DNA of 64,000 nt from Gracilimonas sp040877545 (GCA_040877545.1 JBBDNN010000067.1:1-64000), one strand, 5' to 3'. Shown: positions 26,239-35,917, numbered from the stretch's first letter. Numbers and translations are program-made. The notes: generated by a model not told the origin, from the letters alone.

Positions 26239-27773
26239 TGAATCAACGGCTCTGCATAGGAATACAACGTATTGACTCTGGCTGGCAATCTATACTTGAT
26301 CAAATTGGCCTGTGGTATGAAGAAGTGAGTTATGGCCATTCTTTAGCTGAACAATATTCAGTTATTATTCTGAATGATAAAATCCACGCTTCTCAGGAGA
26401 AACAACTAAAGGAGTATTTGGGCAATGGAGGTTCCCTGCTGGAAACTGGAAAATATCAGGTATTCACTGATTCAAAGAATACCCTAACCCGTCGGGTTTC
26501 TACTCTAACTAATAAAAGCCAGCATCCGGCTTTTCAGCACATCCCCTTTATTGATATCTTCTCAAAAATATATTTACATAGGGAATCTTCCCTCTTTCAG
26601 GGCTTGATGCATATCCGTAATGCCGGGGATGGTTTTTTGGGTTTTATGGGGGCTGATCTTCCAGCACTTTTAAATTCTAAAGGGTACATGCGCAAGCGAT
26701 TTTTTAATCCTTCAGCAAAACATGCTGATGAAATTGTCAGTAAAGTTTCGAAGCATGAATTGATGCAGGCATTTATCGCGCTACTTAAAGAATTACATTT
26801 TTTGCGAAAAATTCCATTCCTGAAAAAATGGGAATCACCAGCTAAAAAACCTGTTTTCTCCTTTCGGGTTGATAGTGATTTCGGTGATCAAAAGTCTATG
26901 GATGATCTTTATAAGCTGGCGCAAAAAAATAATCTATCACTGACCTGGTTTTTACATGTAAAGGCGCATGAAAGCTGGCTCAATCACTTTCACTCCTACA
27001 CAAATCAGGAAATTGCCCTCCATGGATATTCTCACGGCACCTCATTATCTGCCTCAAAAACACTCGAAAACACAAGCAAGGGATTAAATCTACTTCAAAA
27101 AGAAGGGTTTAAAACCGATGGATTTTGTGCACCTTATGGAATTTTTAATAGAGCTTTAGTAAAGACCCTGGAAAAAAGCAGGTTCTCCTACACTTCCGAA
27201 TTCACATTTTGTTATGATGGATATCCTATACAGACAGAGAATGAAAAACTGCCCCTTCAAATTCCAATTCACCCAATTTGCACCGGTAGTCTTAAACGAC
27301 AAGAACTCACAATCTCTGAAATGACCACCTATTTTGAATTTATACTGATAAATAAATTGGCAAGGTTCGAGCCGGTAATATTTTATCATCATCCGTTGCA
27401 AACAGGACTGAAGACAATGGAGCATCTTTTTAAACGTGTGAAATCAGAAAACTTGGTAAATCTAACTTTCTCACAGTTAGCGAATTTTTGGAAACAGCGA
27501 CAAAACTTCAAGTTTGAATCTTTTTGGGATGAAAATCAGGTCGAAATAACATCATCATCCGAAGATAAAATATTCATCCAATCCTGTAAAAATCATCAGG
27601 AATTTGATTTAATTGCAGCCGGAGCAAAGAAATTAGATCTATCACAACCTTCCGAATTTGAGTATGCGAAACAGTATCTTCCTGAGCCATCACAGATATC
27701 TAATATGCGAAACCACGACTTACAACTCTTCAAAACTTCCATGCTTGACTGGAAAAACAGGATCAGGTTATGA
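26238..27773 (+). CDS. Polysaccharide deacetylase-like protein with N-terminal extension
   Basis: 511 residues, no signal peptide. Residues about 1-200 (LCIGIQRIDSGWQSILDQIG; an amidotransferase- or receiver-like fold is possible) precede a NodB-like region with the metal-binding pair FSFRVDSDFGD (D-x-D) and the histidine motif ALHGYSHGT (H-x3-H), then GFCAPYGIFNRA and VIFYHHPLQTG. This suggests deacetylation of a glycan or a related hydrolase; substrate unknown. Lack of a signal places it in the cytosol, unusual for the family but consistent with action on a lipid-linked precursor. Confidence 0.7.
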   Translation: MNQRLCIGIQRIDSGWQSILDQIGLWYEEVSYGHSLAEQYSVIILNDKIHASQEKQLKEYLGNGGSLLETGKYQVFTDSKNTLTRRVSTLTNKSQHPAFQHIPFIDIFSKIYLHRESSLFQGLMHIRNAGDGFLGFMGADLPALLNSKGYMRKRFFNPSAKHADEIVSKVSKHELMQAFIALLKELHFLRKIPFLKKWESPAKKPVFSFRVDSDFGDQKSMDDLYKLAQKNNLSLTWFLHVKAHESWLNHFHSYTNQEIALHGYSHGTSLSASKTLENTSKGLNLLQKEGFKTDGFCAPYGIFNRALVKTLEKSRFSYTSEFTFCYDGYPIQTENEKLPLQIPIHPICTGSLKRQELTISEMTTYFEFILINKLARFEPVIFYHHPLQTGLKTMEHLFKRVKSENLVNLTFSQLANFWKQRQNFKFESFWDENQVEITSSSEDKIFIQSCKNHQEFDLIAAGAKKLDLSQPSEFEYAKQYLPEPSQISNMRNHDLQLFKTSMLDWKNRIRL

Positions 27774-28801
27774 GAGTTGGTTATGTAGCACCTGCGAGTA
27801 TTGCTGCCGTTAATGGCGGTATTCGAGTACAGGCGCTGAATACTATAGAGCAGATAAAGGCGCTCGGTGTGGAGCCGGTTTTACTTTCGCCCTGGCAGAA
27901 GCTTGAAGAGCAAAACATTGATCTAATTCATATTTTTGGTGCTACCGTCGAAAATGTGGGGATTTCAGATCAACTAAAGGGATTGAAAATTCCCACAGTT
28001 TTATCACCTGTATTCTATTCAAATCACGGATCTTCTTTTATAAAAAACGCCTTAAGATTAGAGAAACTTAGTTCTGTTTTAGGAACGGGAATCCGATCAG
28101 ATTTCAGTGTGAAGGCTCAACTATGTGGTCAGTCAAATATGATTCTCCCCAATACCAGCGAAGAAGCCAGGTTAATTGAAGATGGCTTTTTAATCCCACA
28201 GAATAAAATTCACGTAGTGCCAAATGGAGTTGAAGAACGATTTGCTGATGCTGATCCTGCATTGTTCTCTGAAAAATATAAACTGAAGGATTTTGTGCTT
28301 TTTGTGGGTCAAGCGGGGGCTCCCAGAAAAAATGTAATGAATTTGCTTAAAGCAGCAGAAGAAATAGAAGCCCCTGTAGTTATAATTGGCTCTTTTTATA
28401 AGGATAATTATGGGCTTCGGTGTAAACAACTAGCTCTAAAAAATGACCATGTGCATCTGATAGAATCTATTGAGCATAATTCAGAAATGCTTTCCTCGGC
28501 CTATGCGGCTTCGAAGGTTTTTGTACTTCCCTCCCGGTATGAAACTCCGGGAATTGCCGCCCTGGAAGCCGCACTTGCAGGAGCAAATATTGTCATCACT
28601 AAAAATGGCGGAACCAAAGATTATTTTACTTCTCATGCTGTATATATTGATCCGGATTCATTGTCCTCTTTATCAGAAGGAATAAATAAATCTCTGAAAA
28701 AAGAGAAAGACGACTTACTTAAACAGCATATTTTAACCAATTATACCTGGAATAAAGTAGCGCAGCAAACAGTTGCTCATTATAAAACCTTGGTTTCATG
28801 A
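27770..28801 (+). CDS. Glycosyltransferase family 4
   Basis: 343 residues of GT-B fold. The glycine-rich acceptor loop VAPASIAAVNGGIRVQ, VVPNGVEERF, FVLFVGQAGAPRKNVMNLL, and the donor motif FVLPSRYETPGIAALEAALAG (E-x7-E) are all present, as expected of a retaining GT4. It is overlapped by 4 bp on both sides and is part of the glycan cassette. Confidence 0.9.
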   Translation: MRVGYVAPASIAAVNGGIRVQALNTIEQIKALGVEPVLLSPWQKLEEQNIDLIHIFGATVENVGISDQLKGLKIPTVLSPVFYSNHGSSFIKNALRLEKLSSVLGTGIRSDFSVKAQLCGQSNMILPNTSEEARLIEDGFLIPQNKIHVVPNGVEERFADADPALFSEKYKLKDFVLFVGQAGAPRKNVMNLLKAAEEIEAPVVIIGSFYKDNYGLRCKQLALKNDHVHLIESIEHNSEMLSSAYAASKVFVLPSRYETPGIAALEAALAGANIVITKNGGTKDYFTSHAVYIDPDSLSSLSEGINKSLKKEKDDLLKQHILTNYTWNKVAQQTVAHYKTLVS

Positions 28802-29892
28802 AAAAGATATTGATTGCTTTCGGTACACGTCCGGAGATTATCAAATTAGCCCCGGTAATTAAGGCACTTTCAGAGGGTGAATTTCAGATAAAGATTCTTC
28901 ATACCGGCCAGCATCGTGAGTTGATTGAGCCTATGCTAACCCTCTTTGATATTCGACCTGATATTAACCTGAATGTAATGAAGCCGGAACAGGATTTATT
29001 TAACCTGACTGAATCTCTTACTGGAAAGATGAAGGATGTATTTGAATTTGAGAAACCTGATTATGTGATTGTTCAGGGTGATACAACTTCAGCTTTTATA
29101 GCTGCACTTTCTGCTTTTTACCTGAAAATTCCCGTTTTGCATGTGGAAGCCGGGCTTCGAAGCCATAATCGTTATTATCCTTTTCCAGAAGAAGGTAACA
29201 GGGCGCTAATATCAAAGTTAGCGACCATTCATTTTGCCCCAACCGATCTCAATAAAAAAAACCTGATAAAAGAAGGCATCCCGGTCGAGCAAATTTTTGT
29301 AACCGGCAATACGGTGATAGATGCACTGGAATTAATTCGCAGCTCTAAACAATTTTCTGACTCCAAACCTGATATTTTACAGGATATTCCACCTGAGCAT
29401 AAATTGGTGGTATTAACAGCGCATCGGCGTGAAAATCACGGAAAGCCATTTTCGGATATACTGAAGGCAGTAAGTCAGTTACTAAATAAAAATGAGACAC
29501 TTGAGGTAGTTTTCCCTGCACATCCCAGTCCTGCAGTTCAGCAAGCTATTAAAAATTCAGATGTACAGAGTGAGCGATTTCATATTACTAAACCTTTTGG
29601 TTATCTGGCTTTTCTCCATATTCTGCAACGTGCTGATTTAATCCTGACGGATTCAGGTGGAATTCAAGAAGAAGCAGCCACATTAGGAAAACCTATTTTG
29701 GTGCTTCGAAATGAAACAGAAAGACAGGAATTGATTGACTCGGGGCTTGGTAAATTGGTTGGCTCAGATCCTGATAAGATCCTTCAAACAGCTGAAGAGT
29801 ATTTAAAGAACAACATCAAGTTAAATCCCCAGGCTCTGTTCGGAAATGGAGAAGCCTCAATGCAAATAAAAGAAGTACTACAATCTTTTTAG
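28798..29892 (+). CDS. wecB: UDP-N-acetylglucosamine 2-epimerase (non-hydrolysing)
   Basis: 364 residues. Signatures: FGTRPEIIKLAPVI, LHTGQHRELIEPML, VQGDTTSAF, HVEAGLRSHNRYYPFPEEGNR, VLTAHRRENHGKPF, LTDSGGIQEEAATLGKPILVLR and RNETERQELIDSG. It makes UDP-ManNAc from UDP-GlcNAc, so ManNAc or a ManNAcA-type sugar probably occurs in the surface glycan. No dehydrogenase (WecC) follows. It is the last gene of the cassette and converges with pssA. Confidence 0.95.
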   Translation: MKKILIAFGTRPEIIKLAPVIKALSEGEFQIKILHTGQHRELIEPMLTLFDIRPDINLNVMKPEQDLFNLTESLTGKMKDVFEFEKPDYVIVQGDTTSAFIAALSAFYLKIPVLHVEAGLRSHNRYYPFPEEGNRALISKLATIHFAPTDLNKKNLIKEGIPVEQIFVTGNTVIDALELIRSSKQFSDSKPDILQDIPPEHKLVVLTAHRRENHGKPFSDILKAVSQLLNKNETLEVVFPAHPSPAVQQAIKNSDVQSERFHITKPFGYLAFLHILQRADLILTDSGGIQEEAATLGKPILVLRNETERQELIDSGLGKLVGSDPDKILQTAEEYLKNNIKLNPQALFGNGEASMQIKEVLQSF

Positions 29893-29926
29893 ATGAAATC
29901 CAGTTATTTCCTACATCGGTGACCCA

Positions 29927-30757
29927 TTAGCTATAATCCTGGAACTCTTCCTCACCTTCGGGGCCATAGTCATCTCGAAAGAATTGAATAGCTCCATCCA
30001 CCATTCCTTTTATAATAAAAATGATGAATACAATCATTAATCCATATTCCTGAAGAATGAGTATGAGCAACAGGTAAAAAAGAAATAGAATAATTTTGCC
30101 CCGGTTTTCGCGAATGGTAGCACGATCGAAACGCGGAATTTTATCAAATGGAAGCGTGCTGACCATCAAAAAAGAAATAACTACAACAATGGGAATCAAA
30201 ACTGTATTTACTCCATTTTCGAACATAGAAAATATTTCCAAATTATCTTTGAAAGTTAAAAGGAAAGCTCCTAAAATAATTGCCTGAGCAGGAATCGGTA
30301 ATCCAATGAAGTGATCTTTGGCGGGTGTCAGACGAGCATTTACATTAAATCTTGCGAGCCGGACTGCACCACAAAGAGGCGGTAATGCACTGATGATAAT
30401 TCCCACAAAACCGAATTGGTGCATGCTCCAGGTGTAAATCAAAAAACCGGGAGCAACACCGAATGATACCATATCACTTATCGAATCAAGCTCTATGCCG
30501 AAATCGCTGGTGGCATTTGCAAGACGAGCCATCAATCCATCAAAGACATCAAACAAACCAGCGAGGGCAATCAACCAGGCCCCTCTGCCTAAATCACCAT
30601 TTGAAATTGAAATAATTGCAAGAAACCCACTGAACAAATTCATCAGTGTAAAAAAACTTGGCACAGCAATTCTGTGATTAACAGGCGGCTTTGCCTTCTT
30701 CTTTCTTTCCCGTAACTCTTTAAAGGAGTGGTATTCTTTTTGAATAGGATATTTCAT
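29927..30757 (-). CDS. pssA: CDP-diacylglycerol-serine O-phosphatidyltransferase
   Basis: 276 residues, about seven or eight membrane segments. The CDP-alcohol phosphotransferase motif (D-x2-D-G-x2-A-R-x8-G-x3-D-x3-D) is visible in LFDVFDGLMARLANATSDFG followed by IELDSISDMVSFG. It makes phosphatidylserine in the inner membrane; the decarboxylase lies 1.2 kb upstream on the same strand. The C-terminus is acidic (DDYGPEGEEEFQ). It starts at ATG 30757; the 204-bp spacer to the next gene contains no gene. Confidence 0.92.
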   Translation of the reverse strand: MKYPIQKEYHSFKELRERKKKAKPPVNHRIAVPSFFTLMNLFSGFLAIISISNGDLGRGAWLIALAGLFDVFDGLMARLANATSDFGIELDSISDMVSFGVAPGFLIYTWSMHQFGFVGIIISALPPLCGAVRLARFNVNARLTPAKDHFIGLPIPAQAIILGAFLLTFKDNLEIFSMFENGVNTVLIPIVVVISFLMVSTLPFDKIPRFDRATIRENRGKIILFLFYLLLILILQEYGLMIVFIIFIIKGMVDGAIQFFRDDYGPEGEEEFQDYS

Positions 30758-30961
30758 TAAACAATACTTACAACGTTTTTATCTTGATGAACAATAGTAA
30801 GTATTATAAGAATTAGTTACCTGTTGAAAAAGGATGCAAATTTGTTTTGTCTCTCTATCATCGCAAAGAGTTGAAATCCATCGCTCCAGTAAAAAGTTTT
30901 ACCGACCCATATAAATTCCTTTACACCAGCGAAGCTTTCAGGCTTTCGCTAAAAAAATAAA

Positions 30962-31822
30962 TTATGATCTTTCAACAACGAATTTGCCATAATCCGGAAT
31001 GGCTATTTTATCAAAATTGGCAGCCAATTCTTTTAATCCTTTTCTGAGTTCTTCTCCCTCCATTGAAGATCCATGGCCCGGAATTACCAGCTTTGGCTTT
31101 AGTTCTTCTAATTTTTTTACTGATTCCCATGCAGCTTCCCAGTCAGTAGTTAAATACCGTGGAGGTCCTTGTACTTCTGATTTTTGAACCAGTACCTTAT
31201 AAAAAGAATCTTGTTTTACCGTAATAAAAGCGTCTCCTGAGAGAAGAGTTTTATCTCCTTCACGATATAATGCAATATGCCCAGGAGAGTGGCCGGGTGT
31301 ATGAATCCACTGCCAATCCGGTAATTCAGCAACCATTCCATTTTCGGGCAAGGGTTTCAATATTCTATCAATATTGATCGACTCTTTAGGGTAAAAACCG
31401 GAAGCTTTTGCCAGAATTCCTCCCTCTACTGAAGTATCCGATTCGGGATAATTTTTTTCTCCTGTTAAAAATGGAAACTCCAATGGGTGAGCATATACTG
31501 GAATATTCCATTCATTAATAAGGTGAATTAAACTACCTATGTGATCAAAATGTCCATGGGTTAAGATAATGGCTGCTGGTTTATTATCAGTACCAAATCT
31601 ATTGGCCGCCGCATTTACTATTTCCTCACCTGATTGAGGCATTCCAGCATCCACCATCACCCACTCTTCATTATCCGGATTTCCAATCATTACAATATTC
31701 ACAATCTGATTGGTATAGTAATAAACATCGCTTCTGACCTGCCTTCCTGTTCCACTAGTGGAAGAAGTCATGGGAATGAACTTGCTGTCCTCGCTTTGAT
31801 GCATACTCTCTTTCTGATCCAT
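30962..31822 (-). CDS. MBL-fold metallo-hydrolase
   Basis: 286 residues, metallo-beta-lactamase superfamily. The metal-binding motif is ILTHGHFDHIGSL (H-x-H-x-D-H), with further ligands in WIHTPGHSPGHIALY, LLSGDAFIT and LVIPGHGSSMEG. No signal peptide. Substrate is not predictable; glyoxalase II-like or lactonase-like activity are family options. It lies between the two phosphatidylethanolamine genes pssA and psd but is separated from each by more than 150 bp, so co-transcription is uncertain. Confidence 0.85.
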   Translation of the reverse strand: MDQKESMHQSEDSKFIPMTSSTSGTGRQVRSDVYYYTNQIVNIVMIGNPDNEEWVMVDAGMPQSGEEIVNAAANRFGTDNKPAAIILTHGHFDHIGSLIHLINEWNIPVYAHPLEFPFLTGEKNYPESDTSVEGGILAKASGFYPKESINIDRILKPLPENGMVAELPDWQWIHTPGHSPGHIALYREGDKTLLSGDAFITVKQDSFYKVLVQKSEVQGPPRYLTTDWEAAWESVKKLEELKPKLVIPGHGSSMEGEELRKGLKELAANFDKIAIPDYGKFVVERS

Positions 31823-31978
31823 AATTTTTCCAGATTTTATTATTTATAACCCATAATAATCTCAACTAATTTCATCTTGGTAGCGTATTTGAAAATAAAT
31901 TCAAATATAAGCTGAGCTCGTTTTATTGATCTAAATTTACTTCGGGAATGGCTTTAGAAGAGCATAATACGAAAGGAG

Positions 31979-32632
31979 CTACCGGCTAATTATTCCGAGA
32001 ACAGATTCTCCGGCCATGGTTTTATCTCCCTCTTTAACTTTTATTTCCACAGATGAAGGAACTACCACATCCATTCTTGACCCAAATTTCATGATACCAA
32101 ATCGTTCACCGGCCTTAATTTGATCTCCTTCATTAATATGATAGACAATTCTGCGGGCGAGAAATCCGGTGATTTGCCTGAACAAGAATTTTGTTCCTGT
32201 GGGATGAAGTACCCCAAAATCAGCGCGTTCATTTAAATCAGAAGCATGCTCGTTCCAGGCCATGAGATATTCGCCCGGATGATATTTCACATACTCTAAC
32301 AGTCCTGAAATGGGATTTCTATTCACGTGAACATTCAGCGGAGAGAGAAAAATACTTATTTGTGTAGCTTTCTCTTTCAGGTATACATTTTCTTCGATTT
32401 CTCTAATTTGAACCACCGTACCATCAGCAGGTGAAATGACAAAACTTTCATCGTGGGGTGTCTCCCGTTCAGGATCACGAAAAAAATAAATTACAATTCC
32501 ACATAATGAAATCATGACGGCATAAACCACATAAGCAAACCAGTTATTCAAAAAGTAACTGGCAAAAAATGATACCAGTACAGTAATAAAAAGCATACTG
32601 GCAATAGTGAAATATCCTTCTCTTGCAAACAT
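31979..32632 (-). CDS. psd: Phosphatidylserine decarboxylase (short type)
   Basis: About 217 residues. Two N-terminal membrane segments (SMLFITVLVSFFASYFLNN, WFAYVVYAVMISLCGIVIYF) are followed by VISPADGTVVQIREIEE, VFLSPLNVHVNRNPISG-type text near residue 95 and the self-cleavage region RFGIMKFGSRMDVVVP, in which the Ser of FGSR would become the pyruvoyl group. It makes phosphatidylethanolamine from the PssA product. I choose ATG 32632, one base after the rseP stop; an ATG at 32662 would add ten residues inside rseP. Confidence 0.9.
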   Translation of the reverse strand: MFAREGYFTIASMLFITVLVSFFASYFLNNWFAYVVYAVMISLCGIVIYFFRDPERETPHDESFVISPADGTVVQIREIEENVYLKEKATQISIFLSPLNVHVNRNPISGLLEYVKYHPGEYLMAWNEHASDLNERADFGVLHPTGTKFLFRQITGFLARRIVYHINEGDQIKAGERFGIMKFGSRMDVVVPSSVEIKVKEGDKTMAGESVLGIISR

Positions 32633-32633
32633 A

Positions 32634-33974
32634 TTAAAAGCTGAAATATCTAAAAGCGTCATTGAACATCACAAAAATAAACAGGCCGATCATCAAAAAG
32701 AAACCAATCTGTTGCGCAACCATACGTACTTTTTCAGAAGGTTCGCGCCGTGTAATTCCTTCATAAATCAGGAAAACCAGGTGGCCCCCATCCAATACCG
32801 GGATGGGTAAAATATTCAGAATAGCTAAAGTAATACTCAGTAAAGCAGTAATATTCCAAAAGCCCACCCAGCCGGATTGATCTGTAGCGTTCCTTGTCAA
32901 ATTAGCAATAGCAATTGGCCCGCCTAAATTCTGGCGGACAGAAATATCACCGGAAACTAAACGTGCAAAACCCTGTGTAATGCCTACCGTTTGCTCTATG
33001 GTTTGATCATATCCCGCAACAATAGAATCAAAAAAGCCATAATCTATGCGCTCGAAACCAGCCATTTCTGCTGTCGGTGATCCAATACCCAATTGCTTTG
33101 TTTCCAAATCCGGTAAAATTGAAGCGGTAAAAACTGAATCATCCCTTTGAATCTCAAAAGCAATCGGTTCTTCTGCAGTTTGAATAAGTTCAACCAGTTG
33201 TATCCAGGTAAATACAGGTTCACCATTTGCACTAACAAAACGGTCGCCTGGTTGCAAACCTGCTTCTTCGGCGGGTGTACCAGGTGCAACATTTGCGATC
33301 ATACTCGGCATGAAATAATCCCTGGATATAAAACCCCGTGTTTGCAAGCTATCCAGGTAATTGGAGGAAACATTAACGGTAGTTACTTGTCCGTCCCGCT
33401 CTACGATATAACTGAGGTCATCTGAGGTGAGTTCAGAAGCTGAAACCAAGTCACCATAATATTCCACTCTTTCTCCATTCACTCCAACCAGCCGGTCTCC
33501 GGTTTGAAATCCAATTTCATGTAGAATGGAGGTTTCAGGCACATATATTTCCGGCGTTTGTTCTAATGGAAGAACATTATGTCCGTAGGAAAAAGTCATT
33601 CCGAAGTAGATAAAGAAAGCCAGAATCATATTGAAAATAACCCCGGCGGTAATGGTAATAATCCGCTGCCAGACCGGCTTGCTACGATATTCCCAGGGCT
33701 CCGGATCTTTACCCAGATGCTCTGTATCCATACTTTCGTCAATCATTCCGGAAATTTTTACATAACCACCAAGTGGAGTTGCCCCGATACTGTAATCAGT
33801 ATCGCCTTTCTTGAATCCCCAAATTCTGGGTGGAAAGCCAATGGAAAAACGCTCAACCCGCATTCCAAATAATTTTGCCGCTAAAAAGTGACCTAACTCA
33901 TGTACAAAAACGAGGATCATCAGAGCCCCGCCGAAAATGAGAAGTGTCTGTAATAAATTTATAAACCAATCCAT
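32634..33974 (-). CDS. rseP: Site-2 protease RseP
   Basis: 446 residues, inner-membrane zinc metalloprotease. The HExxH motif is in FVHELGHFLAA (H25, E26, H29), the third ligand in the LNILPIPVLDGGHLVF segment near residue 405, and PDZ-like domains lie between about 140 and 300 (ETSILHEIGFQTGDRLVGVN; PGTPAEEAGLQPGDRFVSAN). It cuts transmembrane anti-sigma factors in envelope stress signalling. It follows dxr by 5 bp, a widespread gene order, and precedes psd. Confidence 0.95.
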   Translation of the reverse strand: MDWFINLLQTLLIFGGALMILVFVHELGHFLAAKLFGMRVERFSIGFPPRIWGFKKGDTDYSIGATPLGGYVKISGMIDESMDTEHLGKDPEPWEYRSKPVWQRIITITAGVIFNMILAFFIYFGMTFSYGHNVLPLEQTPEIYVPETSILHEIGFQTGDRLVGVNGERVEYYGDLVSASELTSDDLSYIVERDGQVTTVNVSSNYLDSLQTRGFISRDYFMPSMIANVAPGTPAEEAGLQPGDRFVSANGEPVFTWIQLVELIQTAEEPIAFEIQRDDSVFTASILPDLETKQLGIGSPTAEMAGFERIDYGFFDSIVAGYDQTIEQTVGITQGFARLVSGDISVRQNLGGPIAIANLTRNATDQSGWVGFWNITALLSITLAILNILPIPVLDGGHLVFLIYEGITRREPSEKVRMVAQQIGFFLMIGLFIFVMFNDAFRYFSF

Positions 33975-33979
33975 GTAAA

Positions 33980-35167
33980 TTATTTATTTATTGATGAAGC
34001 GTAATTACGCGTCTCTTTGTCTATTTCTTTTAAAGTCTCTGTATCTAATCTCTGCGTTGAATGAATATTCTCTAAACTTTTACCCACAATTTTTGGGATG
34101 TCAATATAACCAATTTCTTTATTCAAAAATCGCTCAACTGCCACTTCATTTGCAGCATTTAATACAGCCGGTGCGCAACCGCCTGCTTCAATACTTTCCA
34201 TTGCTAACCTGACACAGGGGAAACGTATGTAATCAACAGGCTCAAAGCTCAGGTTCTGAATTTCCATCCAGTTTATTCTTGGCGTATCCAGATTCATTCG
34301 AGCAGGATAAGTCAGCGCGTAAATAATCGGCACTTTCATATCCGGAAGTCCCAATTGGGCTTTGCTTGACCCATCTATAAACGTAACAACAGAGTGAATA
34401 ATGCTTTGAGGATGAATAACCGGTTGAATTTTTTTTACCGGGATATTGAAGAGCCAATGGGCTTCTATTATTTCCAGGCCTTTATTCATCATGGTAGAAG
34501 AATCAATGGTGATTTTAGCACCCATCTCCCAATTTGGATGATTTAGAGCCTGATCAACGGTTACTTTTCCCATTTGTTCTTGAGAGAAATCTTTAAAAGG
34601 TCCACCACTTGCTGTAATTATAATTTTTTCAATATCTTCACTCGATTCCCCTGCCAGGCATTGCAGCATTGCACTGTGTTCAGAATCAACTGGAATTAAT
34701 TGTGCCCTGGAGTTTGCCAAGGCTTCAGTTATCAATTTTCCACCCACCACCAGTGACTCTTTATTTGCGAGCGCAACTTTCTTTCCGGCCTTAACTGCTT
34801 CCAAGGTTGATTCAAATCCCGCAAACCCTACCAAACTGTTTAGCACGGTATCAATTTCATCCAGAGATGCTATTTCCGGCAATTGCTCTGCCCCACATAA
34901 TACTTCTGTATTTTTGACTGATTTTTTTAGATTGGCATAATGAGTTTCATCAGAAATCAGGGCATATTTTGGAGCGAATTCCTTCACCTGTTCAGCCAAT
35001 AACTCCCAATTCGAATTAGCCGTTAAAGCAACAATCTCGAAGAAGTCAGTATTCTGCCGCACAATTTCCAATGCCTGAGTTCCTATTGAACCCGTAGATC
35101 CCAGAATAGCCAGTTTTTGTTTAGTCAAATCTTTCTTTTGGTTAAGGTGTGGCTGTAATTTATTCAC
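33980..35167 (-). CDS. dxr: 1-deoxy-D-xylulose 5-phosphate reductoisomerase
   Basis: 395 residues. It makes MEP, the committed step of non-mevalonate isoprenoid synthesis. Signatures: NADPH loop LGSTGSIGTQALEIV, VALANKESLVVGG, VDSEHSAMLQCL (metal-binding Asp and Glu), TASGGPFKD, HPNWEMGAKITIDSSTMMNK and HPQSIIHSVVTFIDGS. Length is normal. It follows pgeF by 3 bp. Confidence 0.97.
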   Translation of the reverse strand: MNKLQPHLNQKKDLTKQKLAILGSTGSIGTQALEIVRQNTDFFEIVALTANSNWELLAEQVKEFAPKYALISDETHYANLKKSVKNTEVLCGAEQLPEIASLDEIDTVLNSLVGFAGFESTLEAVKAGKKVALANKESLVVGGKLITEALANSRAQLIPVDSEHSAMLQCLAGESSEDIEKIIITASGGPFKDFSQEQMGKVTVDQALNHPNWEMGAKITIDSSTMMNKGLEIIEAHWLFNIPVKKIQPVIHPQSIIHSVVTFIDGSSKAQLGLPDMKVPIIYALTYPARMNLDTPRINWMEIQNLSFEPVDYIRFPCVRLAMESIEAGGCAPAVLNAANEVAVERFLNKEIGYIDIPKIVGKSLENIHSTQRLDTETLKEIDKETRNYASSINK

Positions 35168-35170
35168 AGG

Positions 35171-35917
35171 CTAATTTAGTTTTATTATTCCCATCATGCG
35201 TCCGCTTTTCTCTTTTTGGCGCCTGTAGGAATAAAACTGTTCATCTGATATGGTACAACCTTCATCTACTTCTACATTTGATTCTGCAACACCGGCTTCC
35301 AATAGCTGACTCTGCAAAAATGCTTTTAAAGCAACATGAGGCTTGCTAAAGTTTTCCCTATCCACAAATTGTTCAGGGAATTTACCGGCTACTTCTTCTC
35401 CAACTTCAAAATGCTCCAGTGAAATACAAGGACTTATAAAAGCTTTTATAAATTTAGGTTCTGCTCCGATTACTTTCATCTTCTGAATAGTTTTCAAAAC
35501 TACACCGCCGACAGCTCCTCTCCAGCCGGCATGGGCTGCACCGATCACTGCATTGTCTTCATCCCCAAGGAGAATAGCCGCGCAATCAGCAACCTGTATA
35601 GCTAAAGCCAATCCCTGAACGTTGGTTACAAAAGCATCTGTATCAGCATAAGTTCCACCTTTCTTCACAAGTTTCACTTCTGTTTTGTGAATTTGGGTGC
35701 CGAAGGCAATTTCATCCTTTTTCAGTCCTATTTCATTCAACAGAAGCCTTCTACTCTTCTCAACCACCCATTTATTTTCATTCGTATTCAGCCCAAGATT
35801 CAGCCCATGAACCTGTTGATCAGATTGAGTTAATTCCGGGTTTCGGAGTGTAAACCAGCTTGAAATCGCGGCTCCGTTTAATAAATCAGGCTTGATAAAA
35901 TTAATTTGGGAAGACAT
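35171..35917 (-). CDS. pgeF: Peptidoglycan editing factor PgeF / laccase-domain protein (YfiH family)
   Basis: 248 residues. Signatures: LGLNTNENKWVVEKSRRLL, QIHKTEVK, TDAFVTNVQGLALAIQVADCAAILLG, VIGAAHAGWRGAVGGV and FISPCISLEHFEVG, with the His-Cys-His zinc site (H of QIHK, C of VADC, H of AAHAGW). Members act as purine nucleoside phosphorylase or adenosine deaminase and, in E. coli, exclude L-Ser from peptidoglycan stems. Its ATG lies inside the end of aroE (17-bp overlap). Confidence 0.93.
   Translation of the reverse strand: MSSQINFIKPDLLNGAAISSWFTLRNPELTQSDQQVHGLNLGLNTNENKWVVEKSRRLLLNEIGLKKDEIAFGTQIHKTEVKLVKKGGTYADTDAFVTNVQGLALAIQVADCAAILLGDEDNAVIGAAHAGWRGAVGGVVLKTIQKMKVIGAEPKFIKAFISPCISLEHFEVGEEVAGKFPEQFVDRENFSKPHVALKAFLQSQLLEAGVAESNVEVDEGCTISDEQFYSYRRQKEKSGRMMGIIKLN

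Noticed and set aside
30905..30960. Hairpin AGCGAA/TTCGCT after the MBL gene as terminator
   Set aside because: On the minus strand the T run precedes rather than follows the stem, and on the plus strand it is followed by A, so it is not a typical terminator.
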